Below the pieces are notes generated by a model. That model was not told where the DNA came from. It saw only the letters and a list, made by a program, of their open reading frames with translations, and ran no database searches. 64,000 nt of DNA. Source: Begonia masoniana. Lineage: Eukaryota > Streptophyta > Magnoliopsida > Cucurbitales > Begoniaceae. Shown in pieces: positions 1 to 11,337 of this stretch. The stretch is from NCBI GenBank assembly GCA_022432975.1, contig CM039510.1, positions 34,521,677 through 34,585,676 on the forward strand, read 5' to 3'. Numbering within the stretch: the first letter of the stretch is position 1; every line of letters starts with the position of its first letter. Both the position numbers and the translations under genes were made by a program.

Positions 1-241
1 TTTATTTTTCTTTTCTTTTCTTCTGCTTCTCTTCTGTTATTCACTTATGTATTTCAGCCAACTGTATCCCGTTTGTTTTTTACTCCAGAGAACTCTCTCT
101 CCCTGTAAACATTTTAAAAGTATAATGTCCTCTGTTTTGACCGATCTGTTCAAAAAAATAGTCCCCGTTTTTCCGTTATCTGTCCCGGAGTGATGGCTCC
201 AATCCCAGACTCCGATCGGGTCCCAGTTTCGGGCTGTCACA
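1..241 (-). mobile_element. Partial LTR (M), running off the left edge
   Basis: The minus strand begins TGTGACAGCCCG at 241 and continues to the window edge. This looks like the sense 5' end of a Ty3/gypsy LTR. It appears to have landed inside LTR J: alignment to the related LTR H shows that J lacks roughly 45 bp of its sense 3' end exactly at this point. The start motif is seen directly; the insertion is inferred, because the other junction lies outside the window. No coding domain is recognisable. The 67-residue open frame here matches nothing I know. Confidence 0.5.
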
Positions 242-360
242 AAACCGAAATCGAAACCAGAATCGAAATCGGAATTGAAATCTAACTTTTAAAACAAATT
301 AAATAAAACCTAAATTAATTAATTAAAACTTAAACTAATTGACTTAAAAAAATAAGGAGA

Positions 361-505
361 GGCGAATATTCGCCCATAAATGGGGCGAATAATCGCCCCA
401 TAGGCGATTGCAACAGGCGAATAATCGCCTGTTGTATTCGCCACACCCTCTGGATTTTTTTCCAGAGGGAGGCGATTCAATCGCCAGGCTTGGCGACTAT
501 TCGCC
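361..505. repeat. Palindrome cluster in LTR J (GGCGAAT-type inverted repeats)
   Basis: Several short inverted repeats built from GGCGA and TCGCC are packed into about 145 bp. The best is at 411-434: arms CAACAGGCGA and TCGCCTGTTG around an ATAA loop. Others are GGCGAATATTCGCC at 361-374, and pairs near 381-397 and 470-505. The cluster lies towards the sense 3' end of the LTR, the same place where other LTR families here carry different palindromes or arrays. Confidence 0.85.
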
Positions 506-1053
506 AAGCCCTCTGCCCTGTTTCCATTTCTTCATTCTTTCTTTCAAATTCTCTTACGCCAACTACACAATACAACTTATTCTTACACTCTAAACCATAC
601 AATAACATTACGACACAAACTCTCTCATATCCTCATTCTTTTCACACTTCACCGTTCACCCAATAAACGACTCGAAACACATTTTAAAGCTAAGAACATT
701 TTCATGAAAACCAATTGCATGGATACGTTTAAAACCTAAACAAATCCTCTTGTTTTCAATCACCACGCAGTTCCAAAATACATTCAATGAAAGACTTTTC
801 AAACCATTATAAAACAGTTTCCAAAACATCAACATATACATATATACCTATCAACTATCAGGAATCAAACAACCTAAAATATTTCTATACAAACATCAGC
901 CCAAAATGTCCCAAACCCTCAAAATCTATACATACTGTCCCCACGGGTTGGTAAGCCTCGACTGCGCCAGCACACCACCGCAGCCATCCCTCGTCAACTG
1001 GACTCATGCCTCAGGGGGAGGAATCTCATCCTCACCTGTATCCTCATAATCAC

Positions 1054-1714
1054 CTACACCATACAATACACTATGAGATAAAAATCTCAGCAAGCCCTCA
1101 TAAATGCAACTATATGCTATGCGTGTGAGTTCAGAAATCATGCAGCATTTTCTTTACTTTATTCTGTGGGTGTCACCGAGATCTCAACCTCCTAACCGGA
1201 GAGAGCACATCCAGCGAGCGGACTACTCTTTCCAGCTAGAAGAGGGGGGGTACACGCTTACAACACGTACAGCCGTGCCTGAGCCCCATCTCGCATGACC
1301 ATACATATGAGTGCAATAGATGTAGTATTGTGACAAGCCCCTGCGTGCCTCCACAATAGGTCAAGCCCCTCTACAGGCCACATTGCGAGTACATAATAGA
1401 TGTGGTATTGTGACAAGCCCCTGCGTGCCTCCACAATAGGTCAAGCCCCTCTCCAGGCCACATCACCATTTTTAAAATATTGTGCGGAAATTCATTTTCA
1501 TGCTCTTTCTTTAAAACACGTGATGCATGAACAGTTCATAATAGAATTTAAACACTCAACATACATACCATCAAGACTGTAAAACATAATCTACAAAACA
1601 ATCAAACCTAACTACCCAACCAAAGCAATATAAACTAGTGCGTCTCCAAAGTCCTCGAAATGACTTCGATGTAGGTGTAGGCCAATCGGCCAGAAAAGAA
1701 TCACGAGAACTTAC
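1054..1714 (-). other. Intron-like module in LTR J
   Basis: On the minus strand a GAG|GTAAGTT donor lies at 1714 and a GGTGTAG acceptor ends at 1054. The donor-proximal CCTACACCTACA (around 1670-1681 on the other strand) pairs with the acceptor TGTATGGTGTAGG allowing one bulged base. A GAGAT-AAAA-ATCTC hairpin (1075-1088) lies just inside the acceptor. Splicing is inferred from motifs only. Confidence 0.5.
1313..1463. repeat. 80-bp tandem duplication in LTR J
   Basis: The segment containing TATTGTGACAAGCCCCTGCG occurs at 1326 and again at 1406, an 80-bp spacing with few differences. It lies inside the intron-like module, where each LTR family has its own tandem repeat. Confidence 0.9.
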
Positions 1715-2656
1715 CTCGTGTCCAAAGCAGCTCAAGCTCCGTCCACGAGCGTTGTTTATCTGAAGCAAAAACACAATATCGACGTTAAAACTAATTTAAG
1801 CTATCGATCGTCCAAATTTACAAAACCTTAACTAAGGAATTTCCTAACGTTCCAACTTAACTTATCGAGGCATTAAATCCATTAATCTACGCTCAATACC
1901 CCAAAATCCAATTTACGAGTTTTCCGAAAACCCGAAATTTACAAATTTAACATTTCTCCAAAATCGTCCTAACTTCTTCCAATAACGCGTAATACGTGCA
2001 ATACGTTCGTAAACTATAACCATCTATCAATTTCGAACCCTAAATCTTGACTTTTAAACGAAACCTAACGAAACCCTAATTGTTCAAACTCCGTAAAACT
2101 CGAAATAAACGTTCTAAAACTATAGATTCATACCTAGAGCGTCGATTGGAGGAGAAAACGTGAAGAAAACGGAACGATTGGAGGACGAACAGAGGTCGAA
2201 AGTGTTGAAAACGTCGACGGATAGAGAGGGAGAAGCTCTCTGGTTCGTGAGTGCCAGGGGAGAAGAAGAAGAAGTGAGGGAGAGAAAAGATTTTGGTTAT
2301 TTTTATAAATTTGATTTTTACAAATTACCATTTTGCCCTTTGCACTTAATTCTATTTGTTTCGTTCTTTCGTTTCGTTAATCGTCAACTTATTATTTGGG
2401 ATTTAATAAAACTATCCGTTCGCAAAACGGACCTCGTTTACTATTTTTACTAAAACATCATTCATATTACGGGAAACTTAATTACTCAGAATATAGCGTT
2501 CTTACTCCGAAAAATCCCGTAAATTTCTCAAAATTCCTATTAATCGTTAGGATCATAATGGCGCTTCCTTTTTTGTAAAACGGGTTTGATTTGATATATT
2601 TACCAAAAATGCCACATATATTAAAATATGAAATTCCGTACAAGCCGGATATTACA

Positions 2657-2870
2657 GACAAAGCCTTGAATAGGTCTGTCTCTATCATCGATAATGTGTT
2701 CGGCATTATTTCTTTCTTCATCCAGATTGCCATATTATTCCCTCAAAAAATAGGTTGTTGGTGCTATCTCCTTCTTGCTCAAAATGTTCGTTCGATTTCT
2801 GGATCTATTGGTACAAGATCTTGGTTGTTTCCTTCATCAGGAATCAAGCAGGGATACCTGAAAAAGAAAT
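2657..2870 (-). pseudogene. Decayed gag N-terminus of Athila/Tat-type element K
   Basis: Translating the minus strand from about 2835 gives PDEGNNQDLVPIDPEIERTF followed by arginine-rich residues broken by stop codons. The DPEIERTF-plus-arginine pattern is what I associate with the gag start of Athila/Tat-type Ty3/gypsy elements. Three in-frame stops occur within about 25 codons, so it is a pseudogene. Position and strand fit the tRNA-Asp primer site at 5883-5900 and the LTR at 5907-7264, with the MITE inserted in the leader between. Gag is cut at 2656 by LTR J. Clade assignment is tentative. Confidence 0.5.
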
Positions 2871-2904
2871 AAACAAAAACAAATATAAAAAAAATATAGC
2901 AAAA

Positions 2905-2913
2905 TAAAATAAT
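2905..2913. repeat. 9-bp target-site duplication, left copy
   Basis: TAAAATAAT directly precedes the GGGAAATTATCG end of the MITE and is repeated exactly at 5865-5873. A 9-bp duplication is characteristic of Mutator-like transposases. Confidence 0.85.
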
Positions 2914-5864
2914 GGGAAATTATCGATTTGAACCCTGTACTATACACGTTTTTTCAATTCAGCCCCTGTACTAAAAAAACCGGCAAATTGAACCCTGTAT
3001 TTTGATTCTGTTATCAGTTTTGACCTTCTATCACCAATTTCATAAAACCCTCATTAAAAAAACTACCAAACTATCTTAGATTCAATTGAAATTTTTACCA
3101 CATGTTTATTACTTAATGAAAAGATAATCTGAGAATTGTCGTGATTTTTTAACACATCTATTATTTATTATAATTTTATTTTAGTATTGTTTAAAAATAT
3201 TATAATAAATCATACAAGTTTTAAAACATTACGCAAATATTTCTATTATCTACCCATAATATGGGAAACATCTAAAAAAAGTTTCAAATAAATCCAATAT
3301 CGTTTGGTATTTGTTTAAATTAATCTCATTTTCTTCTTTACTTTATAAATTAATTTTTAAAAAAATAACAAAAAATATTGGGAAATTATCGATTTGAACC
3401 CTGTATTATACACGTTTTTTCAATTCGGCCCCTGTACTAAAAAAACGGGCAAACCGAACCCTGTACTTTGATTCTGTTATCAGTTTTGACCTTCTATCAA
3501 TAATTTCATAAAACTCTCATTGAAAAAACTACCAAACAATCTTAGATTCAATTGCAATTTTTACCACATGTTTATTACTTAATGAAAAGATAATCTAGAA
3601 TTTTCGTAATTTTTTAACATATCTTCGATTTATTATAATTTTATTTTAGTACTGTTTAAAAATATTATAATAAATCATACATGTGTTAAAAAATCACGAA
3701 AATTTTCAAATTATCTTCTCATTAAGTAGTGAACATGTGGTAAAAATTTCAAGTGAATCTAAGATCGTTTGTTATTTGTTTAAATTAATCTCATTTTCTT
3801 CTTTACTTTATAAATTAATTTTTAAAAAAATAACAAAAAATATTGGGAAATTATCGATTTGAACCCTGTATTATACACGTTTTTTCAATTCGGCCCCTGT
3901 ACTAAAAAAACGGGCAAACCGAACCCTGTACTTTGATTCTGTTATCAGTTTTGACCTTCTATCAATAATTTCATAAAACTCTCATTGAAAAAACTACCAA
4001 ACAATCTTAGATTCAATTGCAATTTTTACCACATGTTCATTACTTAATGAGAAGATAATCTAAGAATTTTCGTAATTTTTTAACATATCTTCGATTTATT
4101 ATAATTTTATTTTAGTACTGTTTAAAAATATTATAATAAATCATACAAGTTTTAAAAAATTACGAAATTTTTTTATTATCTATTTATAATATGGTGAACA
4201 TCTAGAAAAAGTTTCAAATAAATCCAATATCGTTTGTTATTTGTTTAAATTAATCTCAATTTCTTTTTTATTTTATAAATTAATTTTTAAACAAATACTA
4301 AACAATATTTGATTTATTTGAAAACTTTTCCACATGTTCAACCTACCATGGGTAGATAATAGAAAACGTTTTGGCATTTTCTAAAATTTGTATGATTTAT
4401 TATAATATTTTTATAAAATACTAAATTAAAATTTCAATAAATCATACATGTGTTAAAAAATCACGAAAATTTTCAAATTATCTTCTCATTAAGTAGTGAA
4501 CATGTGGTAAAAATTTCAAGTGAATCTAAGATCGTTTGTTAGTTTTTTCAATGAGGGTTTAATGAAATTATTGATAGAAGGTCAAAACTGATAACAGAAT
4601 CAAAGTACAGGGTTCGGTTTGCCGGTTTTTTTAGTACAGGGGCTGAATTGAAAAAACGTGTATAGTACAGGGTTCAAATCGATAATTACCCAAAAATATT
4701 TGATTTATTTGAAAACTTTTTCACATGTTCAACCTATCATGGGTAGATAATAGAAAACTTTTCGTGATTTTCTAAAATTTGTATGATTTATTATAATATT
4801 TTTATAAAATACTAAATTAAAATTTCAATAAATCATACATGTGTTAAAAAATCACGAAAATTTTCAAATTATCTTCTCATTAAGTAGTGAACATGTGGTA
4901 AAAATTTCAAGTGAATCTAAGATCGTTTGTTAGTTTTTTCAATGAGGGTTTAATGAAATTATTGATAGAAGGTCAAAACTGATAACAGAATCAAAGTACA
5001 GGGTTCGGTTTGCCGGTTTTTTTAGTACAGGGGTTGAATTGAAAAAACGTGTATAGTACAGGGTTCAAATCGATAATTACCCAAAAATATTTGATTTATT
5101 TGAAAACTTTTTCACATGTTCAACCTATCATGGGTAGATAATAGAAAACTTTTCGTGATTTTCTAAAATTTGTATGATTTATTATAATATTTTTATAAAA
5201 TACTAAATTAAAATTTCAATAAATCATACATGTGTTAAAAAATCACGAAAATTTTCAAATTATCTTCTCATTAAGTAGTGAACATGTGGTAAAAATTTCA
5301 AGTGAATCTAAGATCGTTTGTTAGTTTTTTCAATGAGGGTTTAATGAAATTATTGATAGAAGGTCAAAACTGATAACAGAATCAAAGTACAGGGTTCGGT
5401 TTGCCGGTTTTTTTAGTACAGGGGTTGAATTGAAAAAACGTGTATAGTACAGGGTTCAAATCGATAATTACCCAAAAATATTTGATTTATTTGAAAACTT
5501 TTTCACATGTTCAACCTATCATGGGTAGATAATAGAAAACTTTTCGTGATTTTCTAAAATTTGTATGATTTATTATAATATTTTTATAAAATACTAAAAT
5601 AAAATTTTAATAAACAGTACATGTGTTAAAAAATCACGAAAATTTTCAGATTATCTTCTTATTAAGTAGTGAACATGTGATAAAAATTTCAACTGAATCT
5701 AAGATCTTTTGTTAGTTTTTTCAATGAAGGTTTAATGAAATTATTGATAGAAGGTCAAAATTGATAACAGAATCAAAGTACAGGGTTCGGTTTGTCGGTT
5801 TTTTTAGTACAGGGGCCGAATTGAAAAAACGTGTATAGTACAGGGTTCAAATCGATAATTACCC
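2914..5864. mobile_element. Composite Mutator-like MITE with long inverted termini
   Basis: The left end GGGAAATTATCGATTTGAAC is matched by the inverted right end (GGGTAATTATCGATTTGAAC on the minus strand). Identity continues through a block of about 130 bp containing CCCTGTACT motifs. The terminal block recurs in direct orientation at 2914, 3380 and 3845 (465-466 bp spacing). The inverted block ends at 4691, 5082, 5473 and 5864 (exactly 391 bp spacing). The element is therefore a non-coding inverted repeat whose two arms were each amplified in tandem. It has no transposase and must have moved in trans. It lies in the leader of K, 10 bp from K's primer-binding site. The two arms could form a very long hairpin. 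Confidence 0.85.
4301..5864. repeat. Four tandem 391-bp units, right arm of the MITE
   Basis: Units run 4301-4691, 4692-5082, 5083-5473 and 5474-5864. Each ends with the inverted MITE terminus. Units two and three are nearly identical, while the last carries more substitutions. This indicates sequential amplification, probably replication slippage or unequal exchange. Confidence 0.9.
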
Positions 5865-5882
5865 TAAAATAATTAAGAAATA

Positions 5883-5900
5883 TCCCCGGCAACGGCGCCA
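5883..5900 (-). other. Primer-binding site (tRNA-Asp) of element K
   Basis: The plus strand reads TCCCCGGCAACGGCGCCA, the 3' end of plant tRNA-Asp including CCA. Its complement on the minus strand is the PBS typical of Athila/Tat elements. It lies 6 bp from the LTR end at 5907, so K reads right to left. This is not a tRNA gene: only the 3' end is present. Confidence 0.85.
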
Positions 5901-5906
5901 AAAACT

Positions 5907-7264
5907 TGTTATTGATTTTCTACACCCTAACGCAAGTGCACGTGGCGCTAACGAAGTAATATAGTAAATACAAGTCGATCCCACGAGGATATTTTTAATC
6001 AAATTAACTTTGCTATAAAATTCTATAAAAATAAAAGTGAGAATATTGAAAATAGATGAAAGTATTAAAATTAAATAAATAGTACGGAATGATGAACTAA
6101 AATTACTCGATATTAATAAGACTAAAAATGGAGATGAATTAAAAAGGTAAATATGGTAAAAGCCTTGGTTAGGGTAGATTTCCTCATTACATGCATTTAC
6201 TACTAATGCTACAGCAATGCTACAACATTAGTCACAGAACAGCAAGAATTCATAATATTTCTAGAGTTCCGTCGAATTGCCTAGATAAATTTGTTTTAGA
6301 ATTTTCTTTTTGACTTTGAAAAGATAAAAACTTAATCCAAATTTTCGTGTAAACCTATTCTTAACGTCAAATAAATTAATGTTAGCAACTTTACAATAAT
6401 TTTAATTTATTCAATTACTCATGCATCTTTAATTCCTATTTACCTATTCATACAATAGAAATATGTGAAATAAAAATTGCGTATCGATACAATTTGAATT
6501 ATGCAATAAAAATCATGAGAAATCACGCAATGAAAAATACGTAGCATTCATAGATCAGAATAAAAACGTGTAAACAGTACTCTCTTGCCTAACCAAGATA
6601 AAAAGTTTAGCCTAAAATCATCATAATAAAATTAAAAGCAATAATATTCATAAAAACTTCAACAGTAGAAGATAAGAAGAAGAAGAAGTGAAGTCTCTGG
6701 TCTCCAGCCGCAGACCATTGTTTCCTCTGTTCCACGATTGCTTCTTTCTTCGTCAGGAAATCATTCTCTCCAGATCTCCCCTGGTCTGTCTGCGTAAGTC
6801 AGTCGTTCCCTCCAGATCTCCCCTCTTTGTTCTACGTGCCTGCTCTTCTTTTCTCTCTCTCCCCTCCAGATTTTCTTCAATTTGTTTACTTGATTATCGC
6901 CTCCTCTCTCTCTTCTTCATATTCTCAATCATTTTACAGCAACACTTCCTTGATTTAAGTCCTTTATTTTTTGTAACAATTATCTTCTTGATTTGCTATC
7001 TCTCTCTTCATAATCTTCAACCTTCGATTTTCCCGCTATTAACTTTGAATTCAAATAAGAAAATATAAAATTTGAATTAATGTTAGAAATCTACTTTTAA
7101 TAGAGAATATGTATGGAATATATTAAATTTAATCAAGGCATTGATGCTGCAGCATTATGTAGCAATTATAGTAAATCCTACCAAATTCTTCTTACATTCA
7201 CTCAATTCATATAAGTTCTATCAATTAATTACCGTATAAAATAACTCTAATTTAAGAGTTATTA
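5907..7264 (-). mobile_element. 5' LTR of Athila/Tat-type element K
   Basis: The 1358-bp LTR begins TGTTATTGATTTTCTACACC at 5907 and ends GAGTTATTA at 7264. The second copy of the family (58317-62704) ends GAGTTATCA, so K's outer end carries a C-to-T change. The two LTRs match along their length apart from the solo LTR inserted in the second one. The pyrimidine-rich open frame at 6688-7068 falls inside the LTR and I do not regard it as a gene. Confidence 0.8.
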
Positions 7265-8315
7265 GTTAGTTCGAATCTAACCTCAATTTTTGTTACTTTT
7301 ACGTTTAGTTTCCATTACTTTTGTTGGAATAGAATTTCAAGTTGAAACTTAAAATCTTTGGTTGTTTCTAGTTTACGCAAGTCGGTCTTTGATTTACGTT
7401 AGGTTTTAAATTAATTGATGGAAAAACTTGATAGAAATGTCAATTCCAATGGTGAAAATGATTTGGATAGGCGCTTTGATGTCTCTATGATCAACTATAT
7501 TGGCCTTTCTTAATGTCGATCGTGTCTCAGATGGGTCGGTTAACTCATGGGACTAATTTACTGCTCGAAGAGTTCAGTTGATCGAACCATGTTATTCGGT
7601 GGTCAACCATATGTCGTCAGCAAGTTGACCACATGACATCATCAGTTTACCATGTGATTGGCGTCAGGCCAACCGCTATCTTGGTGTCCGCTCAATCACA
7701 CCTAATTTTCTAGATGACTACAATGTTGTTCTGGTTGACCACTCATTGCCCGTTAGCGACTGCACATGGGTTTTATTGAAAATTTTCTTCGTCACCGAAA
7801 GACTACAGTTTGCGTCCGTTTGTCAGGTAATTTTTATTTGGTTTCCTATTCCCAATAAGACCTAACCATTATCTCTAAGGTTTTATATGGGATTACAATG
7901 TTGGTATTGTAGTAAGTTTAGAAGAGTTTTTGGAGTTTCCATGTGATTGGCGTCAGGTCAACCGCTATATTCCCATGCATCTTGTTCTAATAGTAGGAAG
8001 ACCCCATTGAGATAGAGGTTTCTTTAATTATATGCATACATTCATCATGGTTTTTAAAAATCATTATTTGTGATAAATTAGATAGAAAAAATTCAGTTCT
8101 TATACTATACCTACACCAGTTTGACACGTTTACTTTCAACATGTATAATATTTCGTTTGATGTTCTGAACGTAGTTTGAAACTGTATTGGGCCCGTGATT
8201 TAGGCCATATATTTGATATGTACCTTCTATTGAGCTAGAAGGTGCTTGTTTGTTATGCGCTTTACGTATTGGGCAGCTTTCAATATTGTGTCATGTTGAA
8301 AAATCCTACATCTAG
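7265..8315. other. Unassigned sequence between elements K and A
   Basis: No long open frame, LTR boundary or RNA gene is recognisable. A 30-bp direct repeat (CCATGTGATTGGCGTCAGG followed by a CAACCGCTAT block) occurs at 7650-7679 and 7939-7968 with one mismatch. Before element A inserted this was contiguous with 27408 onwards. It is probably an old, degenerate repeat or intergenic DNA. Confidence 0.5.
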
Positions 8316-9550
8316 TGACATGCCTCGTGATGCGTATTAAAAGAAACTTAGTAAAATCCCGTGCCTTATCTAAATTCTCCACTTATTACGTGTTTTTATT
8401 TTTGTAGGAAAAATTTATGAGGAAGGATTGGATATGGATCGCTTGGAGGAGTCATCATTTAGCCCAATGGGAATTTGTCTTCCCGGGCCCTATTTTTGTA
8501 ATTTTTATTTTTGAACTTATTTGGCATACATTCGCCTTTATTGTAAGAATTTTATAATTGCATTTCATGCATTAGATTGCGTGGTTAGGGTTAGATGTAT
8601 GTTGGTGGATTATGGGTTGAAGAATTTCAACTCAAATATTCAAGGAAAAAGTCTACAACAAATGGAGCCCAAAGGAATCCATGGCCCAAAGAAGAGCCCA
8701 CATTTAAAGGTATGATTTTTCAAGTACAAGAGTTAGTGGCAACATGGATTGATGATGTGGCAAGATTCTCTCTATTGATCCCTTTAGGAATGACATTCAT
8801 CTCCTCCCTAGGATGTGTGCTTATTTAATTTAATCTTGGCCATCCATCTTTTTTCATCCAAGGGTCACCATTCATTCATCCTTATGGAAACCCTAATCCA
8901 CCCTAGAATTTCTATAAATTCATGGCATTGGTGCATGTATGACAATTTTTGCTCATTTATGAAATTTCTATTTCTCTCTTCTAAGGTGGGTAACCTTAGA
9001 GTTTTTTCCTTGGTTCTTTGAACCAAGTGGAGTAGCCCTCCATTGCTAACCTAGCTTGGGTTGCTAGAATAGCTCTTAGCTATTCCCTCACCTTTTCCAT
9101 TGGGATTAGGATTGAGGACAAAAATCCCGGCCTACGGTGGTCGTTTTCCTCCCGGAAAACGTTTATCCGAGAGCTTAACCGTAAGATCGCTCTACGGATC
9201 CGCCAAGGGTATTCTTTATTTTATTGTCTTCACATTTCACCCACATTCACTCTCTAAATTTCGGCCACACAAATCACCTTTATTTTATTGCATTTTTATT
9301 TCCTTGATTCCATTACTTCTTCTTCCACTTTTCTCTTCATTTTCTTTTATTTTTTTTCTTCATGCTTCATGCCATCATCTAACATCTAACTCTCGGCCAT
9401 TGCATCATCTAGCATTAATTTAGTTTCTTGCACTTTATTTCTATTATTTTCTTCTCTTTATTTTAAGTTTGCACAACACTAGTCACCTGAGCACTTCTTG
9501 AATATTTGTGGGTTTGAATACGGATCCTTTTCCTAAGGGATTTTGTGTCA
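8316..9550 (+). repeat. 5' LTR of element A
   Basis: This 1235-bp LTR runs from TGACATGCCTCGTG to TTTTGTGTCA and matches 26166-27402. A TATA-like TATAAAT lies at 8913-8919, giving a likely start of transcription in the second half. The pyrimidine-rich tract around 9230-9370 is part of the LTR. The primer-binding site follows immediately. Confidence 0.93.
8913..8919 (+). promoter_or_regulatory. Candidate TATA box in the 5' LTR of A
   Basis: TATAAAT in the context TTTCTATAAATTCATGG is conserved in the 3' LTR at 26763-26769. It is the best core-promoter candidate in this LTR. No start site can be fixed from sequence alone. Confidence 0.5.
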
Positions 9551-9552
9551 AG

Positions 9553-9564
9553 CGGTATCAGAGC
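9553..9564 (+). other. Primer-binding site (initiator tRNA-Met) of A
   Basis: CGGTATCAGAGC starts 3 bp after the LTR end. It differs by one base from the usual plant iMet site TGGTATCAGAGC. Confidence 0.85.
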
Positions 9565-10242
9565 TACAAGGCTTCCCAATGTGTTTTAGTTGCATTTGGC
9601 TTTGGTCAAAATATAGTACGAAATCGGGATAGCGGCTCCTTTATTTTTCTGTATTATTTTCTTTATATTATTGTGCTAACTTTGTGCTAATCTAACTTTT
9701 ATATTTGCTGCCATTATTATTGTCATTTTGATGCTTAATATGTTATGGAAAACTATGGTATGCAATGTGCAAAAATCGGCCAAAGGTAGGCATCCATTTC
9801 CCCTCATTTTCTTCTTGCTTTTTCCATTATTTTGCATTGTTCTTCTACTTGATATCTCCATTTTATTTTGCTATGTTTGAACCACGTTTAATCTATCTAA
9901 ATGTTATCAAATAGCTAGAGATTGAATCTGAAATTTTGCATGAAAATCGGCTTGAATTTAAATGCTTAAAAACTGGTTTATTGAAATTGTTATTCCTCGG
10001 TTTTATTCTTCATCTTAGCCTCGGATTTCCCATATATTTTGCTTTGATTTTGAATCAACATTTGTACCTAGATCTAAGCTAAAATATGGCTGGAAATATT
10101 GGAGAAAAATGAAGCAAGAAATCGACTTAATATAAAATCTAAAATCGGTTACATTTTGTGAATTTTCTCCACGATTTTAGTATAGTTTTGCTTGGCTTCA
10201 TTTGCTTTTCATATTATCATTTACCTCATGTTTTAGCATCTA
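9565..10242 (+). other. Leader of element A, first part
   Basis: Non-coding, T-rich sequence between the primer-binding site and the inserted solo LTR. It continues at 12594-13237. I see no conserved frame in either part. Confidence 0.6.
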
Positions 10243-10503
10243 AATCTTGTAACACCCGGGATTTTTTTTTAAATTGGAGAGAAAATAAAAGAAATAATAA
10301 AATAGGTTGTTTTAATTAAATTAAAAGAAAAGTGAATAGGTTCGGGTATTTCCTGTGAAATTAAGCCGTAGGTTATAATTTAAGAACAAGATTTAATGAA
10401 ATTCGAAATAGTCGAAAACACGGGAGGTCAAAACGGTAAATGAGGATTTAACTAAGGGTTAGTTTTATTATTATTATTATTATAAAAAAAATAAAACACA
10501 AAA

Positions 10504-10531
10504 CAACAGAATGGCCGAAGCCATTCTGTTG
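10504..10531 (+). repeat. 12-bp-stem hairpin in S1
   Basis: Arms CAACAGAATGGC and GCCATTCTGTTG enclose a CGAA loop. The related LTR S2 has the same hairpin with one compensatory pair change (61555-61582). Confidence 0.85.
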
Positions 10532-11337
10532 CTCGATTTCCCGAGCGCGAGGACAGGGAAGGGGAGAGGACGAGGTGCGAGCGACGAAGGCGACGGCCGT
10601 TCACCGCCGTGGTTCCGACCAGACAACGTCGACGGCGTTTAGGGCTGCCATTTCCGCCGTCGCCGCGCACAAATCGATCGGTATGCATAAGTTTTTCCTC
10701 TATTTTTGCTCTGTTCGTGGCTGAGGGTGAGGAGCGAGTTTGTGCTCCGATCACCGGCCAATGTTGGGAGCTCTCGGCATGGGTTTGCCTACCCTTGGAC
10801 CAGCAATGGTCGTCGAGTTGTGGGAAGCTCAATTTGAGCGAAAAACAGTGAAACTCGATTTGGGCATTTCGGGTTTTGCTTGTAATCTCCGGATTTTTTG
10901 GTTAGTTTATGTTAATTAGAGGTTAGGGTAGTTGATTGGTGAGGAATTTGGTGAGAATTGATGAAAAATCAAAATAGGGAAAATTTTGGGTTAAGGGCAG
11001 ATTTGGGTTTTCTGAGTTTTGACCTAGCTACGGTCGTTTGTTTTAAAATTCCTTTTGGCAGGTTAAAATAGGTTATTAGAGGAGTACGTGGCCGCTGGAA
11101 TCGTTCAATTCTGATAACCGACGCAAAAGTTACGCGCGTTTGAAGTTTCGGGTCGGTTTTTACCGAACCCAAATTAGTGGCCCGTTTAGATAGGTTTTAG
11201 TTGGATTAGGCTAGAAATAGTAGTTTGAGAGTTAATTGGTGTAAGTAGGCTTGATTTTAATGAAGTTTGAATTATTGTCGTAGGTCGAGCTGTAGATGGA
11301 CAGGTAACCGAGTAACCTCAGTGAGCTAGGACGCCAG

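Larger units (their letters stand above)
242..2656 (-). mobile_element. LTR J of a Ty3/gypsy element, probably solo, left end truncated
   Basis: The minus strand starts TGTAATATCCGG at 2656 and matches LTR H (45876-51505) over most of its length. Shared parts are the closing segment around 2600-2656, the intron-like module with its GTAAGT donor, and the AT-rich stretch around 265-340. It sits inside the gag-like fragment of element K, since gag-like sequence resumes at 2657. No primer-binding site or coding internal region flanks it, which suggests a solo LTR. The TSD cannot be checked because the sense 3' end is displaced by M. Confidence 0.65.

Noticed and set aside
235..2656. J as a complete solo LTR starting at the TGTCAC near 235
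   Set aside because: The flanks (CGGGC and GACAA) do not match, and the homologous LTR H extends further. An insertion by a second LTR ending at 241 explains the edge better.
5883..5900. Possible tRNA-Asp gene
   Set aside because: Only the last 18 bases of the tRNA are present, next to an LTR. It is a primer-binding site.
6688..7068. 126-residue plus-strand frame rich in Ser, Leu and Phe
   Set aside because: It lies in the pyrimidine-rich part of the K LTR. No similar frame is kept in the L LTR and no domain is recognised.
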